In this document: positions 35,038 through 44,255 of the stretch, in pieces
Layout of the letters: every line of letters begins with the position of its first letter
How positions within the stretch are numbered: the first letter of the stretch is position 1
Assembly: GCF_001280425.1 (NCBI RefSeq)
Contig: NZ_LIUF01000001.1
Location: 476,945-540,944, forward strand
Source of the DNA: Haloarcula rubripromontorii
GTDB taxonomy: Archaea; Halobacteriota; Halobacteria; Halobacteriales; Haloarculaceae
DNA length: 64,000 nt
Reading direction: 5' to 3'
Program-made: the position numbers and the translations under genes
The notes under the pieces: generated by a model
The model's database searches: none
What the model was told of the DNA's origin: nothing
What the model saw: the letters and a program-made list of their open reading frames with translations, nothing else

Positions 35038-35991
35038 ATGGACCACGACACTGCCGGACGAACCAGCCGACAGATCCTCGACGCCGTCGGCAGTGCCGTC
35101 ATTGCTGACGACCACTTCCTCGAAACCGTCATGACCGGGATTCTCGCCCGGGGGCACGTCCTGCTCGAAGACGTGCCGGGGACGGGGAAGACGCTCACAG
35201 CCCAGTCGTTTGCGACGGCGCTCGACCTTTCCTTCAAGCGGGTGCAGTTCACGCCGGACCTGCTGCCGTCCGACATCACCGGCTCGAACGTGTTCAACGA
35301 GGCCACTGGCGAGTTCGACTTCCAGCCCGGCCCCGTCTTCGCCAACGTCGTGCTGGCCGACGAAATCAATCGCGCACCACCCAAGACACAGGCCGCGCTG
35401 CTCGAAGCCATGGGCGAGAAGCAGGTGACCGTCGACGGGGTGACCCACGACCTGCCCGACCCTTTCTTCGTCATCGCCACGCAGAACCCCGTCGAACAGG
35501 AGGGGACCTTCGGACTGCCGGAGGCCCAGCGGGACCGCTTCATCGTCAAGACGTCGATGGGGTATCCCGACTTCGGCGGCGAGCGCGAACTCATCGACCG
35601 GCGGGCCGACCGGACGGCACAGGCCCCGAGCGTCACCAGCGTCATCGACGGCGACCGCCTGCCGGCGTTGCAGCGGACTGTCGAGTCGGTCACTGTCGAC
35701 GGCACACTCCGGGACTACGTTGTCGAACTCGGGCGCGCCACCCGTGAGGACGACCGCGTCGATGTCGGCGTTTCCCCGCGTGGTATTCAGCGGCTGTTCG
35801 AGGCTACTCGCGCCGCTGCGGTCCTCGACGGCCGCGACTACGCTGTCCCGGACGATGTCAAAAGCGTCGTCAAGGTGGCGTTCGCCCACCGACTCGTCCT
35901 GACTGCCGACGCGGGCGTCCGCGGCGTCGACCCAGCGACCGTCGTCGACGACGTGCTGGACCGAGTCGAGGTGCCGGCGGTCAGTCCCTGA
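35038..35991 (+). CDS. MoxR-type AAA+ ATPase
   Basis: A 317-residue MoxR ATPase. Walker A is GTGKT at residues 48-52, Walker B LADE with Asp108-Glu109, and the family-specific NPVEQEGTFGLPEAQRDRF sensor region is present. MoxR proteins act as chaperones for assembly or maturation of other proteins, often with DUF58 and transglutaminase genes. The partner genes lie downstream on the opposite strand (36450-42830). Confidence 0.93.
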   Translation: MDHDTAGRTSRQILDAVGSAVIADDHFLETVMTGILARGHVLLEDVPGTGKTLTAQSFATALDLSFKRVQFTPDLLPSDITGSNVFNEATGEFDFQPGPVFANVVLADEINRAPPKTQAALLEAMGEKQVTVDGVTHDLPDPFFVIATQNPVEQEGTFGLPEAQRDRFIVKTSMGYPDFGGERELIDRRADRTAQAPSVTSVIDGDRLPALQRTVESVTVDGTLRDYVVELGRATREDDRVDVGVSPRGIQRLFEATRAAAVLDGRDYAVPDDVKSVVKVAFAHRLVLTADAGVRGVDPATVVDDVLDRVEVPAVSP

Positions 35992-35993
35992 TC

Positions 35994-36404
35994 TCAGGTT
36001 CGTTCGGTTTCGCGCTGCCGATCCAAGTCCTGTCCCCGGGTCGCCGCACTGCCTTCGAGACCTTCCAGCGTCTCCGTTTCGAGCAGACGCTCCAGTTTCC
36101 GCTCGAACTGTTCGTCGGTCAGTTCCCCCTCGGCGTACCGGCGGCGGAGGCGCTCCAGTGGAGTCTCGTCGCCACTATCGCTCGACGGCACTGGAGCCGC
36201 GTCCTCGATAGCTTCCGCCTCTTCGTCCGGCTCACCGTACAGCAGCTCCGTCAGCGGGACGACCACCACATAGCCGACGAGCAGCGCCGCGAGCCACCAC
36301 TCCTGCCCGGTGAAGAGAGCAACGAGCCAGAAGCCGGTGACCGCCAGCGAGGCGAGTTCCGTCGCGTTCTCTCTGGCTCGGTTCGGTGGAGACCAGTCAG
36401 ACAT
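35994..36404 (-). CDS. SHOCT-domain membrane protein
   Basis: A 136-residue protein with two short hydrophobic segments in the first 55 residues and a C-terminal SHOCT domain (PLERLRRRYAEGELTDEQFERKLERLLE), thought to mediate oligomerisation. Acidic Ser/Asp-rich linker between. Convergent to moxR with 2 nt between the stops. Confidence 0.8.
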   Translation of the reverse strand: MSDWSPPNRARENATELASLAVTGFWLVALFTGQEWWLAALLVGYVVVVPLTELLYGEPDEEAEAIEDAAPVPSSDSGDETPLERLRRRYAEGELTDEQFERKLERLLETETLEGLEGSAATRGQDLDRQRETERT

Positions 36405-36449
36405 ACTGCTGACTTGTCACCACACCACAATGGATTGTTCGGTGCGGGC

Positions 36450-38063
36450 CTACCGTATCGCAGCCACCAGCGCCAGCACGGCGACGAGACAGACAACGAG
36501 GCCGGCCACGGCGACCGACGGCTCGACAGCAATCGAACCACGGGCGACGGCGGAGAGACCCAGCGTCGCCGCCGCGCCGACGCCGCCTACCCCGACAGTT
36601 CCGCCGGTGTGGACGAGTTCGGTGCGGCGCGTCGCGGCCCCGGGACCGGCCTCGTGTCCCAGCGTCGTCCCAAATGACCCGGCGTCCCAGACAACGACTG
36701 CACCGACCAGACCTGCGAGCACCAGCCACGTCGGCGTCGAGAGCGTCGCGGCGAACGCGGTTGCGCCGAACAGCCCGGCCGCGGCGAGCGTGACGCCGGC
36801 CGTCCGCGCACGCAGATAATTCGTCGCCAGCGCCAGCCACAGCTGCCCGGTCACGCCGATGAGCGAAAACAGCGCCACAACGGCTAGCGCCAGCATGACC
36901 GTCTCTGGACCGTACACGTCCAGTATCGGAACGAGGAACTGTTCGACAGCCGGCGCGGCCGGCGTCGTTCGGAGCGCCGTCTCGAGAGCATCGACTGCCG
37001 GCCCCGCGACCGCAACCGCGGCCAGCGCGATGACGCCGCCGCCGACGTACGGTGCGAGGACGGTCCCCACGCGGTCGGCCGAACTCTGGACCGTCCGTCG
37101 GAGGAACCAGACGGCCACTGTGACGACCGTCCCGATGAGGAACAGCCACCAGAGGAGGCCGCGAAGGCCCGGTGCGGCCGTGATTGCGACGATGAACTCG
37201 TACAGCCCGACCGGGAGCAGTCCGGCCAATGACTCCTGACCGAGACCCAGTTCGAGCAGGCCGGCGACCGGTGCGACCAGCAGGGCGAGCCGGCCTGTCC
37301 ACCGGAGCGTGCGTTCGACGGCGGCGACGGCCCTGTCGACGTCGGGCGCATCACTCGTTTCCGGGACAAGTTCGGAAAGCGGCAGGGCGTCAAGTCCGCG
37401 GGCCAGTGCCGCGGCGGCGAGGGCGAGCAACAGGCTGAAGATGGCGATATGGGTTCGCCCGGGGACCGGGTCGAAAATCGGGTCCAGCACCCGTGTGAGC
37501 AGTTCGCCGGTCAGTTGCTGGATGCCCGGCGTCCCGGCGTTGGACTGCAGGAAGTCGACAGCGCCACGCGCAAACAGTACGAGGCCAACAGCGAACGGGA
37601 CGGCGGTCGTCCGCACGACGACGCCACCGTAGGTCTCCGCCCGCTCGGTGTCGACGACACCGCGGGTGGCGGCGGTCGCACCGAAGACAGCGGTCAGGCA
37701 ACCGAGGACGACAAACACTTGCGACAGGAGCGTGACAACTGCCGGTCGGACGCCAGCCTGCGAGGGGGCAGGGAACAGTTCGGCCCCCAGTGAGACGACC
37801 GTGCCGCCAGTGGCAACGGAAAGCCCGACGGCGACCGGCAGCGCGAGAACGCTGGCCAGCACAGTCCCGACTGCCTGCCAGCGGTCCCACCCGCTCAGCC
37901 ACAGCGACAGCGCCAGCAGCACGCCGGTGGCCACACCGACGAGTGCGGCCCGGTCAGCTGAAACGGTTCCCAGCAGTGCCGCGACCAGCAACGCCGTCAC
38001 GCCGACGACGATGGCGAGGCTGGTCCAGGGCATTCGGGTCGGAAGTGTGGTGTGAGTGTCCAT
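36450..38063 (-). CDS. Polytopic membrane protein (DUF7519-like)
   Basis: A 537-residue protein with about a dozen hydrophobic helices and very little soluble sequence. It lies 2 nt after the DUF58 gene and probably belongs with it. I recall this as the DUF7519-type haloarchaeal partner of DUF58/TgpA clusters. No catalytic motif seen. Confidence 0.7.
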   Translation of the reverse strand: MDTHTTLPTRMPWTSLAIVVGVTALLVAALLGTVSADRAALVGVATGVLLALSLWLSGWDRWQAVGTVLASVLALPVAVGLSVATGGTVVSLGAELFPAPSQAGVRPAVVTLLSQVFVVLGCLTAVFGATAATRGVVDTERAETYGGVVVRTTAVPFAVGLVLFARGAVDFLQSNAGTPGIQQLTGELLTRVLDPIFDPVPGRTHIAIFSLLLALAAAALARGLDALPLSELVPETSDAPDVDRAVAAVERTLRWTGRLALLVAPVAGLLELGLGQESLAGLLPVGLYEFIVAITAAPGLRGLLWWLFLIGTVVTVAVWFLRRTVQSSADRVGTVLAPYVGGGVIALAAVAVAGPAVDALETALRTTPAAPAVEQFLVPILDVYGPETVMLALAVVALFSLIGVTGQLWLALATNYLRARTAGVTLAAAGLFGATAFAATLSTPTWLVLAGLVGAVVVWDAGSFGTTLGHEAGPGAATRRTELVHTGGTVGVGGVGAAATLGLSAVARGSIAVEPSVAVAGLVVCLVAVLALVAAIR

Positions 38064-38065
38064 TG

Positions 38066-39454
38066 TTACACGCTGAACAGGTCCGCAAGCGAGGCGCGAA
38101 GCGCCACGTCGATTGGGCTGTCGAGGTCCCAGTCGATAACGGTCGCGCGGGACAGTTCGGCTCGCTGGAGGCGGGCGGCGCGTTCCGTACTCGCGACGGC
38201 CGCGCCGAGCGAGTCGCCGCGGGCCAGCGACGGACTGACGAGCGTCGTCGGGTAATCGCGGACCGCGAGCGACGACACCAGCGAGACGGACCAGTCGTCG
38301 GCGGCCGGTGAGAACACGACCACCTGCGCGGTCGGCGGGAGCCGGGCGAGTACGGCGAGCAGGGCCGGGTCCTCGATGGTCCCGCCGTCGGCCGTCGTCA
38401 CCCTCGCCGCTTCGCCCCGGGACTGCTGTTGTGGCCCGTCCTCGGACACGTCGGCGTCACCGGCCGTCTCGGCGTCCGACTGCCGGGCCGCGGCGCGTCC
38501 CACGCTGTCGAATATCTGTCTCGCGTGGGCGGCCGCGTGACCGCCCGAGGCGTCGACCCACGCCAGCCCGTCCGGCCCGAGCCCGCCGGGGACATCTTCT
38601 TCGGCCAGCCCGACGGCACAGACACTTGCGACGACGCTAGTCCGGGAGAGCGCGTCGAACAGACGCTCGGCCGCGTACGCCGATAGTTCGGCTCCGGTCG
38701 GGTACCCCGGCTCCGGCGTCACCCGGGCCGGCGGCCGCGCGTCCACGACCAGCACCGTCCTGACGGCCTGTTCCTCCCGGTAGTCGATGGTCGTCAGCTC
38801 GTCGGTCTTGGCGTAGCGCCGCCAGTCGATGCGATTGACCGGGTCCCCGGGCTGGTAGCTCCGCGTCGAGTGGAACTCCAGACCGCTCCCACCGGTGTCG
38901 GTCGGGAGTGTGCCCGCCCGCGGGAGCGTGGCGTCGGCCATCGGCACTTCGGAAACGGTGTTCGAGCAGGTCAGCGTCCCGTCACCGGCCACCGTCAGGT
39001 CGACGGTCACCTCGTCGCTGGCCGACAGCGTCCGCACCCGCACCGCGGCGGCGTCAAACGTGTAGGTCCCCCGCTTTGCCATCACAGCGTAAGACAGCGT
39101 CACGCTCTCGTCGGGCCGAAGCGAGGTACAGAGCCGCGGTGACCCCTCGACGACGGCCAGTTCCTCGGGCACGCCGTCGATGACCCGCACGTCGGTCAGC
39201 GAACTGCTGCCAGTGTTCGCGAGCGTGAGTTCGACCGTAACCGGTTCGCCCGGCGTCGGCTGGGCGTCGGAGACGGACCGTGTCGCTTGCAGGTCAGTTC
39301 CCGCCGGGAGCCGCGAGAGCGCGCCGTACGCGACGTAGATGAGCGGGATTGCAGTCGCTGCGAGCAACAGCGGCTCGGCGGTCAGAAGCGAGACGCTGAC
39401 GAGAAACAGCGCGGCTGCGAGGCCGCCACTCCAACGGCGCACGCGGCGGTGCAT
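38066..39454 (-). CDS. DUF58 family protein
   Basis: A 462-residue protein with two N-terminal helices (MHRRVRRWSGGLAAALFLVSV...), a beta domain, and the DUF58 signature TRSYQPGDPVNRIDWRRYAKTDELTTIDYREE followed by a vWA-like fold (VLVVDARPPARV). Partner of MoxR in many genomes, function unproven. The open frame extends to 39616, but ATG 39454 is the sensible start, 2 nt after the next gene upstream. Confidence 0.88.
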   Translation of the reverse strand: MHRRVRRWSGGLAAALFLVSVSLLTAEPLLLAATAIPLIYVAYGALSRLPAGTDLQATRSVSDAQPTPGEPVTVELTLANTGSSSLTDVRVIDGVPEELAVVEGSPRLCTSLRPDESVTLSYAVMAKRGTYTFDAAAVRVRTLSASDEVTVDLTVAGDGTLTCSNTVSEVPMADATLPRAGTLPTDTGGSGLEFHSTRSYQPGDPVNRIDWRRYAKTDELTTIDYREEQAVRTVLVVDARPPARVTPEPGYPTGAELSAYAAERLFDALSRTSVVASVCAVGLAEEDVPGGLGPDGLAWVDASGGHAAAHARQIFDSVGRAAARQSDAETAGDADVSEDGPQQQSRGEAARVTTADGGTIEDPALLAVLARLPPTAQVVVFSPAADDWSVSLVSSLAVRDYPTTLVSPSLARGDSLGAAVASTERAARLQRAELSRATVIDWDLDSPIDVALRASLADLFSV

Positions 39455-39456
39455 CG

Positions 39457-40056
39457 TCAGCGCGCACCTCCAGAGACTTGCTCGATAGCGTCGACCGTCC
39501 GGCGGATGCGGCGGCGGCGCTCGCTCTCCGGGTCGAGCCACAGGCGGAGCCGGGCCAGCAGTGACTGCGGTTCGTCGGGAGCGAGCAGCGCCGCCGCGAC
39601 GGCGTCGTCGGTCCACGTCCCGGCGCGTACTGCCCGGTGAGCGGACGCCTGCGAGACGCCGGCACCGATAGCATAGGCCGTCGTCGCTGCCGCGGTAAGT
39701 CGCTCGGTAACCGTGTCCATCGCCGCGTCGTCGCCAGCGACGGCGTCGTCGATAGCCGCGTCAATGTCAGCGGCGAACAGCCGGCTCTCCGTCGCTGTCA
39801 CGTCTTCCGGAGGACTGTCGAGGGCCACGTCGAAGGCAGTCGGTGAGCCACTGCCAAGCAGCCCGCCGAGCCAGCCGGCGAGGACCGCACAGAGGCCCAC
39901 GGTCAGACTCCCGGCGAGAAGGGCAGTCGTCGGAGCAACACTCCCGAATACGGCGACCAGCGACGCGCCGGCAGCCGTCGGCGCAAACAGAAGGGAGGCC
40001 GCGACAACGGTCGCCAGCAGCCCCACAGTCCCGAAGACGACCGTTCTGAGGCGCAT
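39457..40056 (-). CDS. Membrane protein (DUF7269-like)
   Basis: A 199-residue protein with two N-terminal helix pairs (residues 5-30 and 44-68) and a soluble helical domain at the C-terminus. Sits between the transglutaminase and DUF58 genes with minimal spacing (its start overlaps the transglutaminase stop). Probably a DUF7269-type accessory protein of that complex. Function unknown. Confidence 0.65.
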   Translation of the reverse strand: MRLRTVVFGTVGLLATVVAASLLFAPTAAGASLVAVFGSVAPTTALLAGSLTVGLCAVLAGWLGGLLGSGSPTAFDVALDSPPEDVTATESRLFAADIDAAIDDAVAGDDAAMDTVTERLTAAATTAYAIGAGVSQASAHRAVRAGTWTDDAVAAALLAPDEPQSLLARLRLWLDPESERRRRIRRTVDAIEQVSGGAR

Positions 40057-42830
40057 CAGGCCTGCCCCTCCGTTGCGTCGTCAGTGTCGTCGGTCGCGGT
40101 GGACTGCTGTCCGGCGGCCGTCTCTATGATCCGGATCGCGTCCTCGACGGCTGCCACGTGTTCCTGTGGGTCCCGCTGGCCGTACTCGACCGCCCGGAAC
40201 GCATCCCGGACCGTCCGAACAGCGGCCGGCGGGAGACCGTCGCGTTCGATTGCGTGGGTCGCGATCTCGCCGGGTGTCCGCGTCCAGTACCGCCGAAGGG
40301 AAACGTGAGTCAGGAAGCGCGTCCACGCTTCGCGGATGGTGACGCGGGCCGCGGTCGTTCCGTCGCCCCCGTTGGACGCAGTCGTGGAGACAGCCGCCAT
40401 CGCATCGCTGGCTGCGTCTTCGGCCGCTGAAAGTCGTTCAGAGATCCACGCTCGCAACGCGTCGAGCAGTGTCGCCGGCGACCGGTGGCCGGCGAGCAGG
40501 TCACGGAGCGCCGTGACAGTGAGTTCGAGTCGTGTTCGGAAACGGCCCAGTAAGTCATCGGCCACCACCGCAACGCCGACAAGCGCCCCGACGGCGAGTT
40601 CGCGTACGGCCCGCACCCAGCCCCAGAGCGTCCCCGGCGTGACGTTCCGCCGTCGAGCGCCGACGACCGTTCCGGCAACGAGGACACCGAGAGCGCCAGC
40701 GACGACCGCGGCGTTGACGAACAGACCGCCAACGGTCGTCGTGGTCGTCTGTCCGTACTTCGAGACGGAAATTTCGGCGCTTGCCGCGACTGGCATACCG
40801 ACCGTCGCCTGACCGGCCGCGCCGGTTCGTGCTGTCGGCTCCCCGCCGAGTGTGACTGTGGCGTTCGTGACCGGGTCCCCGCCCATCGTCGCGTTCACCG
40901 TCTGGCCAGCGACCGGCACGGCCAGCGGGAGCGTCGGCGACGTTGCTACGGAGAGCCGCTCAAGCACGACAGTCGTGTTACCGCTGACAGCGTCGCGCTC
41001 GACGGCAACCGAGACGTTGCCCGGTTCGGCCGGGAGCGTGACCGATGCCCGCCCCTGTCGGTCCGTCGTCGCCACCTGCTCGCCGTCGAGCAGGACATCG
41101 CCGTCCCGAACCGGCACGCCGTCGACGGTCGCAGTGACAGTCACCTCGCCGCCGGTGACCTGTTCACCGGTGATACTCACCGACGCGGTCGTGTTCAGTT
41201 CGTAGCTCGCGTTCGTCGACTGCTGGGCCTGCGGGCCGGTCACAGCGAAGGCGCGAGCGCTGTCACGCGGGACCGAGGGAGCGACGAGTGATGCCTCGTT
41301 GCTGGGTGCATCAACGGAAATCGTCAGCTCGGCTTCATACGGGACCGTCCCGGAAACGGTGCCGTCCGGGCCTGTCGTTCCGACCGGCTCACCGTTGAAC
41401 GCGACCATCGCGCCCTCGACCGGCGCGCCGTCGCGTGTCACCGTCGCGGCCACCGCCGCGCCCGGCGTCGCCGTCCGGTTGAGTTCGATGACGAACTCGC
41501 CGGACTGCGAGACAGTCTGTCCGTCGCCCGAGTCGCCGGTCCCGTCGGTGTCACCGGTCCCGTTTGCACCCGTCTCAGTTCCCTCGACCCCGTCGCTCGC
41601 TGACTCTTGCCCATCGCCAGTCGGGGCTTCAGTCTGTGGCTCGCCCGTCGGCGTTCCGACGGCGAACTCCTCGTCGGGACTTCCGGACTCCGATGCGCTG
41701 TACGCCTGACTACTGTTTTGCATCGCCTGCTGTTCGGATTCCAGCCGCTCCTGCCCCGGCGTCGGGTCGAACTTCACCCAGCCGACGCCCTCGAAGTACA
41801 CCTCGACCCACGCGTGGGCGTTCATTCCGCGAACGGTGTACTGGTTCTGGCCGGTCCGCTCGCCGGTGGAGTAGCCGACGACGTAGCGCGCCGGGATGTC
41901 CTGACTCCGCAGCATCACCACCATCGACGTGGCGAAGTACTCGCAGTACCCCTCGTCCATCTGGAAGATGAACTCCGAGGCCACGTCGTCTTCGGGCGGC
42001 TGACTGACGTTCAGCGAGTAGTTCTTGTTCGTCTCCAACCACCGCTCGATGGTCGCTGCCGTCTCGTAGGGCGAGTCGCTGTCCTCGGTCAGTCGGTCAG
42101 TAAATGGCCCCACCTGTGCCGAGGTCGACGCCGGGACGCCCGTGTAGCGCGATTCGATCTCCTCGGGGTAGTCGCGGCCACTCGTCCGCAGCACCGCCGG
42201 GTCGTCGGGAGGTGTCACGCTGGTCGCGCTGTATGTCGTTCCGGCAGGCAGTGGTCGCTCGGACGTGACTGCGCCGTACTCGGTGACCATCACGTCGTCA
42301 CGGGACACCGACTTCGGCCGCCAGACGGTCGGGAGCGACGTTGCGGACTTGGCCAGTTGTACCTCGTAGTCGACCGTCGTGTCGGCCATCCCGTCGACCG
42401 CCATCGGTCCCTGATAGGCCTGTGGGTCCGCACGCCCGTCCCACCCCGTCCCGGTGTAGGTTTCGTACGCGCCGGTCCGCCAGTACGCCGGTTCCGAACT
42501 CGTGACGGTGAAATGCGGCTCCGTGTCCTGTGACTGGTACGGACTGTCGCCGCTGTTGAGCGACCCGCCCACGCTGGTCTGGCTCCCCGGGTTCAGCGCG
42601 CCGAGTTGGCCGCCGCTGCCGCCGGCTGCGGTCCCGCCGGCCTCCCCGAACGGGTTCTCCTGCGGAAGCGGAATAAGCGATTCAATCGGGCTCTGTGTCC
42701 CACCGGGTGCCAGAACCGGGAGCGTCGCCGTCGCCAGCACCACGGCGACGACACACACGGCAGTGAGGAGGACACGGAGGTAGTCCCGGTCTGCCGATAC
42801 GTCGTCGAACGGCGAGTCGTCGGAGCCCAC
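40056..42830 (-). CDS. TgpA-like transglutaminase-domain membrane protein
   Basis: A 924-residue protein. One membrane helix near residue 20-40; an extracellular transglutaminase-like domain with the triad Cys296 (EGYCEYFA), His339 (NAHAWVEV) and Asp355 (KFDPTPG); Thr/Gly-rich linker; three Ig/CARDB-like repeats (TVTRDGAPVEGA..., VTATVDGVPV..., ATMGGDPVTNA); a helix near 730; and a DUF4129-like helical C-terminus. Papain-fold enzymes of this kind cleave or cross-link proteins outside the cell. First gene of the block with the DUF7269-like, DUF58 and DUF7519-like genes. Confidence 0.9.
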   Translation of the reverse strand: MGSDDSPFDDVSADRDYLRVLLTAVCVVAVVLATATLPVLAPGGTQSPIESLIPLPQENPFGEAGGTAAGGSGGQLGALNPGSQTSVGGSLNSGDSPYQSQDTEPHFTVTSSEPAYWRTGAYETYTGTGWDGRADPQAYQGPMAVDGMADTTVDYEVQLAKSATSLPTVWRPKSVSRDDVMVTEYGAVTSERPLPAGTTYSATSVTPPDDPAVLRTSGRDYPEEIESRYTGVPASTSAQVGPFTDRLTEDSDSPYETAATIERWLETNKNYSLNVSQPPEDDVASEFIFQMDEGYCEYFATSMVVMLRSQDIPARYVVGYSTGERTGQNQYTVRGMNAHAWVEVYFEGVGWVKFDPTPGQERLESEQQAMQNSSQAYSASESGSPDEEFAVGTPTGEPQTEAPTGDGQESASDGVEGTETGANGTGDTDGTGDSGDGQTVSQSGEFVIELNRTATPGAAVAATVTRDGAPVEGAMVAFNGEPVGTTGPDGTVSGTVPYEAELTISVDAPSNEASLVAPSVPRDSARAFAVTGPQAQQSTNASYELNTTASVSITGEQVTGGEVTVTATVDGVPVRDGDVLLDGEQVATTDRQGRASVTLPAEPGNVSVAVERDAVSGNTTVVLERLSVATSPTLPLAVPVAGQTVNATMGGDPVTNATVTLGGEPTARTGAAGQATVGMPVAASAEISVSKYGQTTTTTVGGLFVNAAVVAGALGVLVAGTVVGARRRNVTPGTLWGWVRAVRELAVGALVGVAVVADDLLGRFRTRLELTVTALRDLLAGHRSPATLLDALRAWISERLSAAEDAASDAMAAVSTTASNGGDGTTAARVTIREAWTRFLTHVSLRRYWTRTPGEIATHAIERDGLPPAAVRTVRDAFRAVEYGQRDPQEHVAAVEDAIRIIETAAGQQSTATDDTDDATEGQA

Positions 42831-42913
42831 GTCGGATTGTCGTACTGTCCCGGCGCTGTCGGCATAAATCTGCTGTCAGCGTGGGAGGACAGTGACTCCG
42901 ACGTGCCGGCTGT

Positions 42914-42924
42914 AAGATATAAAC
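42914..42924 (+). promoter_or_regulatory. TATA box of the 91-residue protein gene
   Basis: AAGATATAAAC centred about 29 nt before ATG 42949, consistent with a leaderless or nearly leaderless mRNA divergent from the transglutaminase gene. Confidence 0.45.
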
Positions 42925-42948
42925 CGTCGGCGGGGCAACCGGAGAGCA

Positions 42949-43224
42949 ATGACCGACGACGAGGAGACGGTCCAGTGCTGGCTGGTCGAACGCTCCAGTT
43001 TCGGCGACGAGCGCATGGTGACACTCATCTACGCGCCTCCGGCGGGCGACCGCCACCTGACCAAGCAGCTCTCGCCGAACCTGCTCAGGCGCAAACGGAT
43101 TACGGCAGCCGTCGACGTCGAACCCGAGCGGCTCGAACCGGTAAACGACGAGGAGACACAGGAGCGCTACGCCACGGAGGCCCAGCGGATGGCCGAGCGC
43201 CACGACCCCGACGCCGAAGTGTAA
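42949..43224 (+). CDS. Conserved haloarchaeal protein, 91 residues
   Basis: A small, soluble, charged protein with no recognised motif; it begins MTDDEETVQCWLVERS, with a central AAVDVEPERL. It is divergent from the transglutaminase gene and is followed 95 nt later by the ABC-2 exporter genes. Function unknown. Confidence 0.6.
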   Translation: MTDDEETVQCWLVERSSFGDERMVTLIYAPPAGDRHLTKQLSPNLLRRKRITAAVDVEPERLEPVNDEETQERYATEAQRMAERHDPDAEV

Positions 43225-43319
43225 GCGGGCGTTTCGACAGCTACGGCCCGTCTATCGAGTTTTTTGATTGATACCTGGAACACGAAAGACTATACAGGCG
43301 GCCGTCACAAACCGGCCGT

Positions 43320-44255
43320 ATGGCAGCGATAGAACTGGATGGCGTCACCAAGCAGTTCGGGAGTCTCACCGCGCTGCAAGGGGTCGACCTCACCGTCGAG
43401 GAGGGCGAAATCTTCGGCTTCCTCGGCCCGAACGGGGCCGGGAAGTCGACAACGATCAACATCCTCCTTGATTTCGTCCGCGCGACCGACGGGTCGGCGA
43501 CGGTACTCGGCCACGACATCCACGAAGAACCGAAGCGAATCCGTGCCCGCACTGGAGTCCTCCCCGAAGGTTACGACGTGTACGACCGGCTCACCGGTCG
43601 GCAACACCTCTCCTTTGTCATCGAATCGAAAGACGCCGACGAAGACGCCGATGCACTGGCCGAACGGGTTGGCATCGCCGACGCCATCGACCGCAAGGCC
43701 GGCGGCTACTCCAAAGGGATGCAACAGCGCCTCGTGCTGGCGATGGCGCTCGTCGGCAAGCCCGACCTCCTCATCCTCGACGAGCCGACGACCGGACTTG
43801 ACCCGAACGGCGCACGGCTGATGCGTGAAATCATCCGCGAGGAGAACGAGCGCGGCGCGACTGTCTTTTTCTCCAGTCACATCCTCGGCCAGGTTGAGGC
43901 CGTCTGTGACACGGTCGGCATCCTCCAGAACGGCCGCCTCATCGCGAAAGACAGCGTTGCCGGACTTCGCGAGGCCGCCGCCGGAGACACCGTCCTCCGT
44001 GTGACGCTTTCCGACGGCGACGGCACCGACGCCGCAGTCGCGGCTATCGAGGGGCTCGACGAGGTGTCGACCGTGACTGCGGACGGAACCACGCTCACCG
44101 TCGGCTGTGACAGTGACGCGAAGATGGCCGTCCTCAACGCTGTCGAGGAAAGCGGGAGCGAGGTCGCCAACTTCGAGACCGAGGAGGCCTCGCTCGATGA
44201 AGTGTTCGCCGCCTACACCGAGCAACAGGAAGAGCAGGCGGAGGTCGACGCATGA
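43320..44255 (+). CDS. ABC-2 type exporter ATP-binding protein
   Basis: A 311-residue ATPase with Walker A GPNGAGKST (about residues 37-45), signature YSKGMQQRL, Walker B LLILDEPTTGLD and the switch His in FFSSHI. A C-terminal regulatory domain of about 90 residues is present, as in NosF/DrrA-like exporters. Overlaps its permease gene by ATGA at 44252. Confidence 0.93.
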   Translation: MAAIELDGVTKQFGSLTALQGVDLTVEEGEIFGFLGPNGAGKSTTINILLDFVRATDGSATVLGHDIHEEPKRIRARTGVLPEGYDVYDRLTGRQHLSFVIESKDADEDADALAERVGIADAIDRKAGGYSKGMQQRLVLAMALVGKPDLLILDEPTTGLDPNGARLMREIIREENERGATVFFSSHILGQVEAVCDTVGILQNGRLIAKDSVAGLREAAAGDTVLRVTLSDGDGTDAAVAAIEGLDEVSTVTADGTTLTVGCDSDAKMAVLNAVEESGSEVANFETEEASLDEVFAAYTEQQEEQAEVDA

